Shown here: positions 42,955 to 52,466 of the stretch, piece after piece
How the letters are laid out: every line of letters begins with the position of its first letter
Position numbering within the stretch: position 1 is the first letter of the stretch
Source of the DNA: DATBQN01 sp963755825
GTDB taxonomy: Bacteria; Acidobacteriota; Thermoanaerobaculia; Multivoradales; UBA5704
Assembly (NCBI GenBank): GCA_963755825.1
Contig: CAVWLA010000003.1
Coordinates: 868,001 to 932,000, forward strand
DNA length: 64,000 nt
Direction: 5' to 3'
Notes under the pieces: generated by a model
What the model saw: only the letters and a program-made list of their open reading frames with translations
What the model was told of the DNA's origin: nothing
Database searches by the model: none
Translations under genes and position numbers: made by a program

Positions 42955-42964
42955 GGAGCTCGCC

Positions 42965-44413
42965 CTAGGCGCGCTCGACCACCATCGCGAAGCCGACGCC
43001 GCCCGCCGCGCAGACGGTCATCAGGCCGAAGTGGCCGCCGCGCCGACGGAGCTCGTGGAGGAGCTGGGTGGTGACGCGGGCGCCGGTGGCGCCGAATGGA
43101 TGGCCGATGGCGATCGAGCCGCCGGTGACGTTGAAGCGGGTGAAGTCGATCGGCCCCAGCGGGGCGCCGCGGCCGAGCTCCTCGCGGGCGAACTTGGGGC
43201 TGTTGAAGGCCTTCAAGTTGGAGAGGATCTGCGCCGCGAACGCCTCGTGCATCTCGACCAGGTCCATGTCCTGGAGGGTGACCCCGGCGGCGTCGAGCGC
43301 CGCGGGGGCGGCGTAGGCGGGCCCCTGGAGGAGCTGGTCGGCCGGATTGAGCGCGGTGAAGGCCCAGGAGCGGATGAAGCCGAGCGGCGTCATGCCGAGC
43401 GCCGCGGCGCGCTCCTCGGACATCAGGAGGACGGCGGCGCCGCCGTCGGTGAGCGGGCTCGAGTTGCCGGCGGTCAGGCTGCCGTAGTAGCGGTCGAAGA
43501 CCGGCTTCAGCTTGGCGAGCGCCTCGGCCGAGCTGTCGGCGCGGACGCCGTTGTCGTGGGTGATGGCGCGGTCGTAGGCCGGCGGCGAGAAGGCCGGCGC
43601 GATCTGCTCGGCGAAGCGCCCGTCGGCGGCGGCCGCCGCCGCCCGCTGGTGCGAGAGGAGGGCGATCTCGTCCTGGGCGCGGCGCGAGATGTCGTTCTCC
43701 TTCGCCATCTTCTCGGCCGACTCGCCCATCGACATGCCGGTGGTGTACTCGGCGATCGCCGGCGCCACCGGCGCCAGGTCCGCCGGCCGAAGCTTACCGA
43801 GGATGCCCATCCGCTGCGGCAGCGTCTTCGCCTTGGCGAGCTCGGTGAACACCTTCGCCGCCTTGCGCGAGAACTGGATGGGGACGTTGCTGAGCGACTC
43901 GGCGCCGCCGGCGAGGACGACGCCCGCCTCGCCGGAGAGGATCGCCTCGGCGCCGAAGGTGATGGCGCGGTTCGACGAGGCGCAGGCGAGGTTCACCGTG
44001 GTGCCTGGGATGCCCACCGGCAGCGAGGTGCGGAGCACCACCTCGCGGCCGAGGTTGGGGGCGTGGAGGGCCGGGATGACGCAGCCGAAGACCGCCATCT
44101 CGATCGCCTCGGGGTCGATGCCGGTGCGCGCCACGAGCTCCGCCGCGGCGACGCTCGCCAGATCGACGACGTCCATCGCCTGGAGGTCGGTGCCGGCCTT
44201 GGCGAATGGCGTGCGGCAGCCGGCGACGATCGCCACCCGGCCGCCCTTGCCGCTGAGCTCGCGGCGCCCGACCGCCTCCGTCGCCGGCTTCCTGCGGGAG
44301 CCGGTCCAGACGGTGTCGGCGCGCTCGTAGACCTCCTCGGCGGCCGTGGCGTCGTTGGGCTGTCGCAGCGGCGCCGGGGGATGGCTCCCGGCGGTGGATT
44401 GGGGCTCGGCCAT
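42965..44413 (-). CDS. Thiolase, acetyl-CoA acyltransferase (FadI-like)
   Basis: The 482-residue protein aligns along its length with FadI: RVAIVAGCRTPFAKAGT, VNLACASSNRAI with the catalytic Cys, SAEKMAKENDISR, LTAGNSSPLTDGGAAVLLMS, MHEAFAAQ with a catalytic His, IAIGHPFGATGAR and VCAAGG. It cleaves or forms 3-oxoacyl-CoA in beta-oxidation. About 55 extra residues precede the usual start, so an internal start is possible, though no better ribosome site was found. It is transcribed after the ANL-like gene. Confidence 0.9.
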   Translation of the reverse strand: MAEPQSTAGSHPPAPLRQPNDATAAEEVYERADTVWTGSRRKPATEAVGRRELSGKGGRVAIVAGCRTPFAKAGTDLQAMDVVDLASVAAAELVARTGIDPEAIEMAVFGCVIPALHAPNLGREVVLRTSLPVGIPGTTVNLACASSNRAITFGAEAILSGEAGVVLAGGAESLSNVPIQFSRKAAKVFTELAKAKTLPQRMGILGKLRPADLAPVAPAIAEYTTGMSMGESAEKMAKENDISRRAQDEIALLSHQRAAAAAADGRFAEQIAPAFSPPAYDRAITHDNGVRADSSAEALAKLKPVFDRYYGSLTAGNSSPLTDGGAAVLLMSEERAAALGMTPLGFIRSWAFTALNPADQLLQGPAYAAPAALDAAGVTLQDMDLVEMHEAFAAQILSNLKAFNSPKFAREELGRGAPLGPIDFTRFNVTGGSIAIGHPFGATGARVTTQLLHELRRRGGHFGLMTVCAAGGVGFAMVVERA

Positions 44414-44480
44414 GGATGCTCCTCCTCGTCGCCTGCTTCGCAGGTTTTATACCACGCGGTTTCCCGGGCTCCGGGAGCGC

Positions 44481-45452
44481 CTACGGCAGCGGCAGCACGC
44501 GGACGCCGCGGGCGGTCCAGAAGCCGGTGTCGAGCTCGGCGGCGGTCTCTCGACGGGGGTCGGCCGCGGGACCGGCGACGAAGAGGGTGTGCAGGCGTCC
44601 GAAGGGGAGGGAGGCGCCGCGGCCGAGCAGGCGGTCGACCCGGCTCCGCAGCCGGCCCGCGGGAGGGACGGCACGGGCGAGGGCGGCGAGGGCCGCGGCG
44701 TCGCCCACGAAGACGGTCGGCCTCGCCCAGGCGGCGGTGGCGGCGAGCGCGGCGGGCTCGGGCTCGAGGAGGAGCGCGGCGCCGGCGAGTGTCGCCCAGG
44801 CGAGCAGGCGGCGCGCCGGCTCGCCGGCGAGCGGCGGCGCCAGCACCGCGATCTCGCGGTTTCCGGAGCCGGCGAGCGAGCCGGCGAGCGCCGCCTGCAT
44901 GGCGCGCGCCGCGGCGACGAGATCGGCCTGCGAGAGCTCGACCGGCTCGCCCCGGCGGTCGATCACCGCGCCGGCGCGCGGCGGGCGGGCCGGGGATCGC
45001 GCGGCGCCCGGCTCCGGCGTCGCGCTGGGAAGCTCGAACGGCGCCACGCCCGGCGGCAGGTCGGCGGGCAGTGGCTCCCCCAGCCAGGCGACGGCGGCGG
45101 AGCGCGCCAGGCGGTCGGCGAGCGCGGCCGGAGGCGAAGACAAGGATGTAGAGAAGGATGTAGAGAAGGAAGCCGTGGACGGGATCGGCATCGGCGCGCA
45201 GCCGGCCGCCTGGATCGCCAGGTCGAGGACGACGGCGCGCGGCAGCGGCAGGTCGGGAAAGGCGAGCCGGGCGCCGGCCGGAAAGGCGCCGGCGAGCACG
45301 CCGGCCCAGGCTTCGACGCGGTCGGTCACCTCGTCGAAGGACGACCAGCGCCAGTCCCAGCCCTCGCGGACGAAGAGCCAGGGGTCTTCGGGGCGCTCTT
45401 CGGCCTGACGGAAGAGGGCGGCGGGCAGGCTCTCGGGCTCGGATCGGGCCAC
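44481..45452 (-). CDS. Degenerate AMP-ligase-like protein (N-terminal part only)
   Basis: The 323-residue protein looks like the N-terminal subdomain of acyl-CoA synthetases: LPAALFRQAEERPEDPWLF, WRWSSFDEVTDRVEAWAGVL, LPRAVVLDLAIQAAGCAPMPI. The P-loop (TSGTTG-like), the A5/A7 motifs and the C-terminal domain are missing, so it cannot adenylate by the usual route. A 12-base direct repeat (AAGGATGTAGAG twice, 45142-45165) codes for a Ser/Thr/Phe stretch. It could be a decayed enzyme or a substrate-binding subunit. Confidence 0.6.
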   Translation of the reverse strand: MARSEPESLPAALFRQAEERPEDPWLFVREGWDWRWSSFDEVTDRVEAWAGVLAGAFPAGARLAFPDLPLPRAVVLDLAIQAAGCAPMPIPSTASFSTSFSTSLSSPPAALADRLARSAAVAWLGEPLPADLPPGVAPFELPSATPEPGAARSPARPPRAGAVIDRRGEPVELSQADLVAAARAMQAALAGSLAGSGNREIAVLAPPLAGEPARRLLAWATLAGAALLLEPEPAALAATAAWARPTVFVGDAAALAALARAVPPAGRLRSRVDRLLGRGASLPFGRLHTLFVAGPAADPRRETAAELDTGFWTARGVRVLPLP

Positions 45453-45514
45453 GGGGAGGAGACGGCGGCGCCCGCCGGGGGCGAGGGAGGAGGTGTCGGG
45501 GCGCTGGCGAAGGT

Positions 45515-45793
45515 CTAGGCCGCGGCCTTCTTCATCGCCTGGGTGATCTTCTGCTCGATCACCGGCCGCATCATGCTCGCCGGCGGCTTGAGCTCGGCGC
45601 GGCCGACGAGGCGGCCGTCCTCGAGCATGATGGTGGCGGTGGCGCCGGGGCCGGAGAGGTGCATCACGTCACCCTCCCAGCGCCACTTGAGCATGCCGCC
45701 CGGAAAGGCCTCCTTGACGGCGACGTCGAGGAGGGCGCGGATCTCGGCCATCGCGGCGTGCGCGGTCTCGACCGCGATCGTCAGCTCGGACAT
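45515..45793 (-). CDS. PHA-granule-type polyhydroxyalkanoic acid system protein
   Basis: The 92-residue protein matches the small PHA_gran_rgn family: IRALLDVAVKEAFPGGMLKW and RWEGDVMHLSGPGATATIML with the WEGD motif, ending IEQKITQAMKK. Members occur near PHA synthesis genes, but many bacteria have them without such genes. The start at 45793 gives the normal family length. It is the first gene of the acyl-CoA operon. Confidence 0.7.
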   Translation of the reverse strand: MSELTIAVETAHAAMAEIRALLDVAVKEAFPGGMLKWRWEGDVMHLSGPGATATIMLEDGRLVGRAELKPPASMMRPVIEQKITQAMKKAAA

Positions 45794-45927
45794 CGGCGCG
45801 AAAGCTACCACAGGGCGGGGCGCCGGCGCGTAACCCCGACGGCGCCGGCCGCCTCTTCGTATACAGGGGGAGAGCTGCGGGCAGCCGGCGCCCGCCGCCC
45901 CGCCGCCGCCGGACGACTGGAGTAAGC

Positions 45928-47790
45928 TTGACGACCATGAAGACACCCCGTTCGCGCCTCGCGGGCTTCGCCACTCTCGCGCTCCTCGCCGCCGCCGGCG
46001 CCTCGCGCCTGGCAGCGCAGACCATCGCCGATCCCAAGGACTACGGCAAGAGCCTCGAAGCGGCGCAGGAGGCCCTCGCCGAGTACGGGGTCTACGACAA
46101 CCCGGCGGAGCTCGCGCGGGTCAACCGGATCGGCTACGAGCTGGCGCAGCAGTCCTCCTATCAGAAGGTGCCCTTCACCTTCACCCTCGTCGACATGGTG
46201 GAGCCGAACGCGGTGTCGCTGCCGGGCGGCCAGATCTTCGTCACCCGCGGCCTGCTCGACCTCGGCCTCAACGACGACATGCTGGCGAACGTCATCGGCC
46301 ACGAGATCGGCCACGTCGTGCTCGAGCACTTCAAGCACATGGCGCGGCGGGCGATGCTCATGAACATCCTGTCGAACGCCGTCCTCGCCGGGGTGCTCAT
46401 CAAGTCCGAGCGCACCCGCCCGCACACCGGTCCCGAGGCACCGTACGACCCGCGGGTGGGCTACGAGCCGGAGGGGGGGAACCGCATCCAGGGGACGGCG
46501 GCGGCCGGCCTGGTGCTCTCCGAGCTCCTCCTGCGCAGCTACAGCCGCGAGAACGAGGACGCCGCCGACGAGGAGGGGCAGAAGCTCTCCGCCGCCGCCG
46601 GCTACGATCCGGACGGCGCCCGCCAGCTCTGGATCCTCATGGAGTCCCGCGCGCCGCAGGCCCGCGAGTACGGCTACTGGCAGACCCATCCCTTCCCCGA
46701 CGAGCGCATCCGCGCCGCCACCGCCCGCAAGGGGACCTACGCGATCGCGGCCGTCCACCATCCGCCCGACGAGTTCCGCAAGCGCACCCAGTCCGTCCTC
46801 ATGACCTATCTCGACAAGGAGCGGCCGGCGCTCCTCAAGTCGGTCAAGAAGCAGGAGCAGCACCGCGGCGACCAGCCGGGAGACCGGCCGCAGGACCGCG
46901 TCACCACCGACGGCAAGAGCCGCCCGAAGCCGCCCGACGTCATCGCCTATCTCAAGGAGTCGGCGCTCGCCACCTGGCCGCAGGGGCAGCTCGCCGATGG
47001 CATCCGCCTGGAGCAGCTCCACGCCCTCCGCGAGCGGGAGCTCGCCAAGCCGATGCTGGCGCGCGACTACGGCAGCCTCATCCGCGCCTACCGCAAGAAA
47101 CAGGACGCCGTGCGCCTGGTCGATCCGGCGAGCGCCATGCTGCCGACGATCGCGAGCGAGCTCAAGGAGTTCGACAGCCGCCTGAAGGAGCTCTACCCGC
47201 GCGCCGTCGAGGTGGTGCACGGCGGCATCTACGAGACGGCGTTCCTCGCCAGCTTCCTGTCGAACTTCCCCGACGCCCGCGAGGTGCCGCAGGTGGCGCT
47301 CGCCCTGGGCGAGGCCTACAGCCGGCTCGGCAACCAGACCGACGCGGTGACCGAGTACCTGGCGGCGAGCAAGGGTGGACCGGACTCGCCCGAGGCCAAG
47401 CGCGCCAGGAACGGCCTCATCAGCCTGACGCCTGCTTTGAAGGAGCTCGCCGCCCTGCAGCAGCTCGTCGATCAGAAGAGCGACCCCGAGCTGCAGCGGC
47501 TGGCGAGCCAGCGGCTGGACGAGATGGTCAAGTCCTACGACGACGTCGCCAACGGCGCCGAGTACCTGCGCCACTTCCCGGCCGGCCGCTACGTCCCCGA
47601 GGTGATCACCCGCCTCAACGTCCTCGCCGACAACCTCTACGGCGAGGTGGTGCTCTATCAGGGCGTCGGCGACGCCGGCAAGGCGATCGAGCGCATCAAC
47701 AAGATCCTCACCGACGCTCCCCTCTCCCCCGCCGCCGCCCGCCTGCGCGACCGCGCGGTGCTGACGGCGCAGGCGCAGAAGGCCGGCTAG
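45928..47790 (+). CDS. M48 zinc peptidase with C-terminal helical repeats
   Basis: The 620-residue protein has a signal peptide (cleavage near RLAAQ), a peptidase domain (about 50-270) with VIGHEIGHVVLEHF and ENEDAADEEGQ giving the HExxH zinc site and Asp ligand, and a long C-terminal part of helical repeats with ALGEAYSRLGNQTDAVTEYL. This is BepA/LoiP-like, a periplasmic quality-control peptidase for outer-membrane proteins. TTG 45928 has GGAG five bases upstream; ATG 45937 is the alternative. Confidence 0.88.
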   Translation: MTTMKTPRSRLAGFATLALLAAAGASRLAAQTIADPKDYGKSLEAAQEALAEYGVYDNPAELARVNRIGYELAQQSSYQKVPFTFTLVDMVEPNAVSLPGGQIFVTRGLLDLGLNDDMLANVIGHEIGHVVLEHFKHMARRAMLMNILSNAVLAGVLIKSERTRPHTGPEAPYDPRVGYEPEGGNRIQGTAAAGLVLSELLLRSYSRENEDAADEEGQKLSAAAGYDPDGARQLWILMESRAPQAREYGYWQTHPFPDERIRAATARKGTYAIAAVHHPPDEFRKRTQSVLMTYLDKERPALLKSVKKQEQHRGDQPGDRPQDRVTTDGKSRPKPPDVIAYLKESALATWPQGQLADGIRLEQLHALRERELAKPMLARDYGSLIRAYRKKQDAVRLVDPASAMLPTIASELKEFDSRLKELYPRAVEVVHGGIYETAFLASFLSNFPDAREVPQVALALGEAYSRLGNQTDAVTEYLAASKGGPDSPEAKRARNGLISLTPALKELAALQQLVDQKSDPELQRLASQRLDEMVKSYDDVANGAEYLRHFPAGRYVPEVITRLNVLADNLYGEVVLYQGVGDAGKAIERINKILTDAPLSPAAARLRDRAVLTAQAQKAG

Positions 47791-47823
47791 GGCGGGCGCT
47801 GACGGGCTGACGCCCGGCTCCGC

Positions 47824-48645
47824 TCAGCTCCCCGTAACGCCGGCGGCGCCGCCGCCGAGAAAACCCAACACCAGCCGGGCGAGCTCGCCCGGCCGGCTGT
47901 ACGGCAGCCCGTGCGCCGCCGCCGCGACCGTCGCCAGGGCGCCGGCAGGGAGCCCGCGCGCTACCTCCGCCGCCCAGCGCTCGGAGACCAGCGGATCGCG
48001 CCCGCCGCGGACGACGAGCGCCGGCAGCTCGATCCACGGCAGCTTGATCTCGAGGCGATCGGCGAGCGCGAAGCGGAGCGTCGCGAGCACTCGCTGCGGA
48101 CCGGCGGCGAGGTAGTCCCAGACGGTGAGCGGCAGGAGAGCCGGCGGCTCGCGGTAGCTGTCGCGGAGGAGGCGGGCGAGCTGGCCGCCGACGGTGCGCG
48201 CCGCGCGATCGACCGTCGGCGCCACCAGCACTAGGCGCTCGACGCGCTGCGGAAAGCGGTCGGCGAGCTCGACCGCCACCTGGCAGCCGAGCGAGTGGCC
48301 GAGGACGGCCGCTCGCGGGTGGCCCGCCGCGGTCATCAGCGCCGCCATCGCCGCCGCCAGCTCGCCGATGCCGAGGACGCGCGGGCGCGGCGGCCGCGGC
48401 GCCGGGCTGCGGCCGAAGCCGGGGAGGTCGGGGAGGAGGAGCGTGCGGTGCGGCGCCAGGAGGCGGGCGAGGGGGAGGAGCGTCCGCGTCGAGACGCCGA
48501 GGCCGTGGATCATGAGGAGCGGCGGGCGGTCGCCGTCCAGCGCGCCGGCCGCCGCGCCGGCGCCATCCGGCACCGTGCCGCGGACGTGGAGCGTCAGGCC
48601 GTCGACCTCCAGCCATCGGCTGGCGAGGGGAGCGCCGCCGCTCAC
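47824..48645 (-). CDS. Alpha/beta hydrolase
   Basis: The 273-residue protein starts with GTG overlapping the PAP2 gene stop by four bases. It has LLMIHGLGVSTRTL, LLLPDLPGFGRSPAP, AVLGHSLGCQVAVELADRFP (Ser nucleophile) and a C-terminal AAAHGLPYSRP (His). The fold is that of general hydrolases (esterase, lipase, haloperoxidase relatives). Co-translation with the PAP2/LssY protein suggests a role on lipids. Confidence 0.82.
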   Translation of the reverse strand: MSGGAPLASRWLEVDGLTLHVRGTVPDGAGAAAGALDGDRPPLLMIHGLGVSTRTLLPLARLLAPHRTLLLPDLPGFGRSPAPRPPRPRVLGIGELAAAMAALMTAAGHPRAAVLGHSLGCQVAVELADRFPQRVERLVLVAPTVDRAARTVGGQLARLLRDSYREPPALLPLTVWDYLAAGPQRVLATLRFALADRLEIKLPWIELPALVVRGGRDPLVSERWAAEVARGLPAGALATVAAAAHGLPYSRPGELARLVLGFLGGGAAGVTGS

Positions 48646-50228
48646 GGCAGGGCCAGGACGCGCGCCCTGCCGTCGGTCACGAAGCTGTCCTCGCCGGCGT
48701 TCTTGCCGCGCTCCGGGCCGGTGACGACGACGACCCCGAGCTGCCTCGCCCCCGCCTTCTCGAGATCGCTCGCGATGAGGTCGCGCTCGCGGTCGACCTC
48801 GGGGTCGATGCGGTGGGTGACGAGGTACGGCTTCGCCACCATCTTCACCCCGGCGTCGTAGCTCGAGGTCGCCGTCCACACCGGCTGGCCGCCGGGCGCC
48901 GCGCGGAGGCCGGTGTTCCAGATCCGGATGTGGTGACGGTGGCGGATGGAGCCCGAGGCGTCGCCCGGCTTCTCGAAGGTGAGGTCCTGCGGCTCTTCTT
49001 CATAGTAGGCCGGCGTCGCCGGGCCGTGGCGGTCCGGCCGGTCGCCGACCACCGCCGCCAGCTCGCGCACCAGGCCGCGGACCGACGGCGGCTCGGCGAG
49101 GAACCAGCCGGCGCGGGTGAAGGCGGCGGTGAGCTGCTCGCCGGTGCCCAGGAAGACGAAGGCGATCGGCTCCATGGGGCCGCCGACGAGATCCTGCGAC
49201 GTCTTCTCGAGGCGGGCCGGGAAGGCGGCGACGAGGTCGGCCGCGGCGACCGCCGCCGGCGGCCGGGCGAGCGGACCGGCCTTGCGGTGCGGCGGGCGGA
49301 CGGCGAAGAAGGCGGCGTAGGCGATCGCCGCCGCGGCGAGGCCGGCGAGTGCGCCGCGGAGCCACGGCCTGGCGGCGCTCGACTCGGGGAGGAGGCGCTC
49401 GACGGGAGGCAGCTCGTGGAGGGTCACCAGGGTGGCGAGCCAGGCGATGGCGAGCGCCACGCTCGCCACCGTGTCGTAGGGCCAGTGGACGCCGAGGTAG
49501 ATGCGCGAGAAGGGGATCGCCGCGATGAGCACGACCGCCGGCGCCACCGCCGCGAAGCGCCAGAGGCGGCGCGGCCGGCCGCGGAGCGCCAGGTAGGCGA
49601 GGAAGCCGTAGACCGCCGTGCCGACCAGCGTATGCCCCGAAGGGAAGCTGAAGCCGTGGTACCAGTCGACCGGCCGCGGCCGCTGCACGACGTACTTCAA
49701 GGCCGCCGCGAAGAGTCCGGCGCCGGCGAGCGCGGCGGCGAGGAAGAGCCCCTCGCGCCGCCGGCCGCCGAGCCAGAGGAGGAGGGCCGCCGCGGCGACC
49801 AGCGGGATCAGGTAGGCGGAGCTCGCGAGATCGGTCGCCAGCGACAGCGCGCGCAGCATGGCCGTCGAATGGAAGGCGGCGACGGTGTTGTGGAGGCGCC
49901 GGTCGGCGACCACCACCGTGCCGTCGGTGAGCACGGCGGCGAGCACGTGGGCGAACCAGCGGACGCCGAAGGCGACGAAGACGGCGCCGAGGACGATGCG
50001 GAGCCAGGAGCCCTTATCGCTCGCGAAGTGCCGGCGGCCGAACGCGAAGAGACCCGGCAGCCGCCGCGCGAGAGGCGCCAGCGCCGGATGCCCGAGCGCC
50101 GCCTTCGCCGGCCGTCGCAGCCAGCGCCAGCCGCGATGGGGCAGCAGGAAGATGAGGAAGAGAGCCGCCGCCAGGCCGCAGAGCACCGCCAGCCGGCCGA
50201 ACAGGATCGTCGCCGCATGCCACGTCAT
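48642..50228 (-). CDS. PAP2 lipid phosphatase with LssY-like C-terminal domain
   Basis: The 528-residue protein has N-terminal membrane helices and a PAP2 domain with KYVVQRPRP, FPSGHT and SRIYLGVHWPYD, carrying the catalytic His residues that dephosphorylate lipid phosphates such as undecaprenyl or phosphatidic acid phosphates. The C-terminal 200 residues (LVAAFPARLEKTSQDLVG, GSIRHRHHIRIW, RERDLIASDLEKAGARQLG) match the LssY domain found linked to PAP2 proteins. Integral to the inner membrane. Confidence 0.88.
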   Translation of the reverse strand: MTWHAATILFGRLAVLCGLAAALFLIFLLPHRGWRWLRRPAKAALGHPALAPLARRLPGLFAFGRRHFASDKGSWLRIVLGAVFVAFGVRWFAHVLAAVLTDGTVVVADRRLHNTVAAFHSTAMLRALSLATDLASSAYLIPLVAAAALLLWLGGRRREGLFLAAALAGAGLFAAALKYVVQRPRPVDWYHGFSFPSGHTLVGTAVYGFLAYLALRGRPRRLWRFAAVAPAVVLIAAIPFSRIYLGVHWPYDTVASVALAIAWLATLVTLHELPPVERLLPESSAARPWLRGALAGLAAAAIAYAAFFAVRPPHRKAGPLARPPAAVAAADLVAAFPARLEKTSQDLVGGPMEPIAFVFLGTGEQLTAAFTRAGWFLAEPPSVRGLVRELAAVVGDRPDRHGPATPAYYEEEPQDLTFEKPGDASGSIRHRHHIRIWNTGLRAAPGGQPVWTATSSYDAGVKMVAKPYLVTHRIDPEVDRERDLIASDLEKAGARQLGVVVVTGPERGKNAGEDSFVTDGRARVLALP

Positions 50229-50384
50229 CGGCTGATGCTCCTACCCTCGCGTCACAGAGCTGTGCCCGCTCGCTGCAAGAGGCGACAGTAGTGCAGCGCG
50301 GTCGGGCGATGCAAACCAGGGCGAGGGACAGGAGAAACGGGGCTCCGCCGGGAGCGGTCCGGCGCCCGTCTTGCACCTGGAGGG

Positions 50385-52169
50385 ATGAGCCTCGCGCCCT
50401 CCATGACAGTTCAGATCTTCATCGTGCTCTCTCTGCTCGTCGCGGTCGTGGTCTGCTTTGCGCTCGAGAAGATCCCGGTCGACGTCACCACGCTCTTCCT
50501 GCTCTCGGCGCTCGTCCTCCTCAAGCTCCTCCCCTTCCGCGACGCCTTCGCCGGCTTTTCGAGCGAGATCGTCGTCGTCCTCGCCTCGATCTTCGTGCTC
50601 TCCGGGGCGCTCTCCCGCACCGGGGTGATGGACGCGTTCGGCGCCTTCATCCATCGCTTCGCGGGCGGCAGCCGGACGCGCATCCTCGTGCTGCTGATGC
50701 CGGCGACGGCCTTCGTCTCGGCGTTCCTCCACAACACCACGACGACCGCCGTCTTCCTCCCCGCGGTGCTCGGCATCTGCCGCAAGAGCCGCGTGGCGCC
50801 CGGCCAGGTGCTCATGCCGTTCGCCTTCGCCTCGATGATGGGCGGCACCTGCACGCTCCTCGCCTCCTCGACGACGATCGCCGCCTCCGGCTCCATGGAG
50901 CGCGCCGGCCTGGCGCCGATCGGGCTCTTCGAGTTCCTCCCCATCGGCCTCGCCATCGTCGTCACCGGCATCGTCTTCACCCTGCTCGTCGGCACCCGCC
51001 TGCTGCCCGGCGCTCCCGACGCCAGCCTCACCGACGAGTACGGCATCCGCGAGTACCTGACGGAGGTGGTGGTGACCGCCGGCTCGCCGCTCGCCGGCCA
51101 GCAGTTGGGCGGCCTCGGCTTGGGCTCGATGGGCCTCACGGTTCTCGCCGTCCACCGCGGCGAGCGGACGATCTACCCCGGCGCCGACACCCTCCTCCTC
51201 GCGGGCGACCAGCTCATCGTCAAGACGCGGCGCGAGGGGCTCCGCGAGGTCCGCCGCACGCGCGGCATCGAGATCATCCCCGACCTCCACCTCTCCGACC
51301 AGGACCTCGCCGGCGGCACCGTGCGGGTGGTCGAGGCGATCGTCATGCCGCAGTCGCTCCTCCTCGGGCGGACGCTCCGCGAGGTCGACTTCCGCCGCCG
51401 CTTCGGCCTCACCGTCGTCGCCGTGCACCGCCGCGGCCACGCCCGGCCGACGCGCATCGGCAGCCTCGCCCTGCGGGTGGGCGACGTCCTCCTGCTGCAG
51501 GGTCCGGAGGAGAGCTTCGGCTCGCTCGCCGGCACCGATCTCTGGGTGCTCGACTCGACCGAGCAGCGGCCGGTCCACCCGCGCCAGCGCCTCGTCGCCG
51601 TCGGGCTCTTCGCCGCCGCGGTGGCGGCGGCCGCCACCGGTGTCGTGCCGCTCGCCCTCTCCTTCCTCATCGCCGCCCTCCTCGCCATCGTGCTCAAGCT
51701 GATCAGCCCCGAGGAGGCCTACAAGGCGATCCACTGGCGGCTGGTGGTGCTCATCGCCGGGATGACCTCCTTCGGCACGGTGATGAAGACCTCGGGCGCC
51801 GCGGCCTACCTCGCCCACGGCATCGTCGCCGCCGGCCAGCCGCTCGGCCTCCCCTTCATCATGCTCGGCTTCGCGGTGCTCACCATGCTGCTCACCCAGC
51901 CGATGTCGAACGCCGCCGCGGCGCTCGTCGTCCTCCCCGTCGCCCTCCATGCCGCGGTGCAGCTCCACGTGCCGCCGCGCACCTTCGGCATCCTCGTCAC
52001 TCTCGCCGCCTCGATCTCCTACATCACCCCCTTCGAGCCCTCCTGCCTCCTCGTCTACGGCCCCGGCAAGTACCGCTTCCGCGACTTCCTCGTCGCCGGC
52101 ACGCCGCTCTCCCTCCTCCTCCTCGCGGTGCTCATGCTCCTCGTGCCGCTCTTCTGGCCGCTCCGCTGA
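50385..52169 (+). CDS. SLC13-family permease with two RCK_C domains
   Basis: The protein (594 residues) has two halves of membrane helices typical of SLC13/DASS carriers (phrases FLHNTTTTAVFLPAVLG and LTQPMSNAAAALVVLP are the two substrate/Na loop motifs) with two RCK_C (TrkA-C) domains inserted at about 210-295 and 300-385. Members carry sulfate, dicarboxylates or silicate, usually with Na+. The first ATG is used although GGAGG is only one base away; ATG 50403 is an alternative. Confidence 0.88.
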   Translation: MSLAPSMTVQIFIVLSLLVAVVVCFALEKIPVDVTTLFLLSALVLLKLLPFRDAFAGFSSEIVVVLASIFVLSGALSRTGVMDAFGAFIHRFAGGSRTRILVLLMPATAFVSAFLHNTTTTAVFLPAVLGICRKSRVAPGQVLMPFAFASMMGGTCTLLASSTTIAASGSMERAGLAPIGLFEFLPIGLAIVVTGIVFTLLVGTRLLPGAPDASLTDEYGIREYLTEVVVTAGSPLAGQQLGGLGLGSMGLTVLAVHRGERTIYPGADTLLLAGDQLIVKTRREGLREVRRTRGIEIIPDLHLSDQDLAGGTVRVVEAIVMPQSLLLGRTLREVDFRRRFGLTVVAVHRRGHARPTRIGSLALRVGDVLLLQGPEESFGSLAGTDLWVLDSTEQRPVHPRQRLVAVGLFAAAVAAAATGVVPLALSFLIAALLAIVLKLISPEEAYKAIHWRLVVLIAGMTSFGTVMKTSGAAAYLAHGIVAAGQPLGLPFIMLGFAVLTMLLTQPMSNAAAALVVLPVALHAAVQLHVPPRTFGILVTLAASISYITPFEPSCLLVYGPGKYRFRDFLVAGTPLSLLLLAVLMLLVPLFWPLR

Positions 52170-52202
52170 GAGAGCGCCGCCGGCGCCAAGCCCTCCTCTT
52201 TC

Positions 52203-52231
52203 TTGACACCACCAGCGTGATGCTTGATGGT
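52203..52231 (+). promoter_or_regulatory. Possible promoter for the antitoxin gene
   Basis: TTGACA at 52203-52208 is a perfect -35 box. The -10 position 17 bases on (52226-52231, GATGGT) is poor, so only the -35 supports this. Confidence 0.3.
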
Positions 52232-52238
52232 TGATGCT

Positions 52239-52466
52239 ATGAGAACCACCCTCACCCTCGACGACGACGTGCTGGCTTCGGCCCGCGCTCTGGCCGCCCA
52301 GCGAGGCGTGCCCATCGGGACCGTTGTCTCTGATCTTGCCCGCCGCGGCTTGGCTCCAGCGCAGCCCTCCGCCACCCGCAACGGCATCCGTCTCTTCCCC
52401 GTACGGCCCGATGCCGCGCCCGTTACCCCCGAGTTGGTCAAGACCCTGGCGGACGAGAGGGATTGA
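52239..52466 (+). CDS. VapB-like ribbon-helix-helix antitoxin
   Basis: The 75-residue protein starts MRTTLTLDDDVLASARALAA, a ribbon-helix-helix DNA-binding start seen in VapB/CopG antitoxins, and has the C-terminal toxin-binding tail NGIRLFPVRPDAAPVTPELV. In-frame upstream starts add four or five residues. It overlaps the toxin remnant by four bases, as normal for such pairs. Confidence 0.8.
   Translation: MRTTLTLDDDVLASARALAAQRGVPIGTVVSDLARRGLAPAQPSATRNGIRLFPVRPDAAPVTPELVKTLADERD

Noticed and set aside
45142..45165. 12-base tandem repeat as a variable-number phase switch
   Set aside because: The unit is a multiple of three, so copy changes would not alter the frame, and only two full copies are present.
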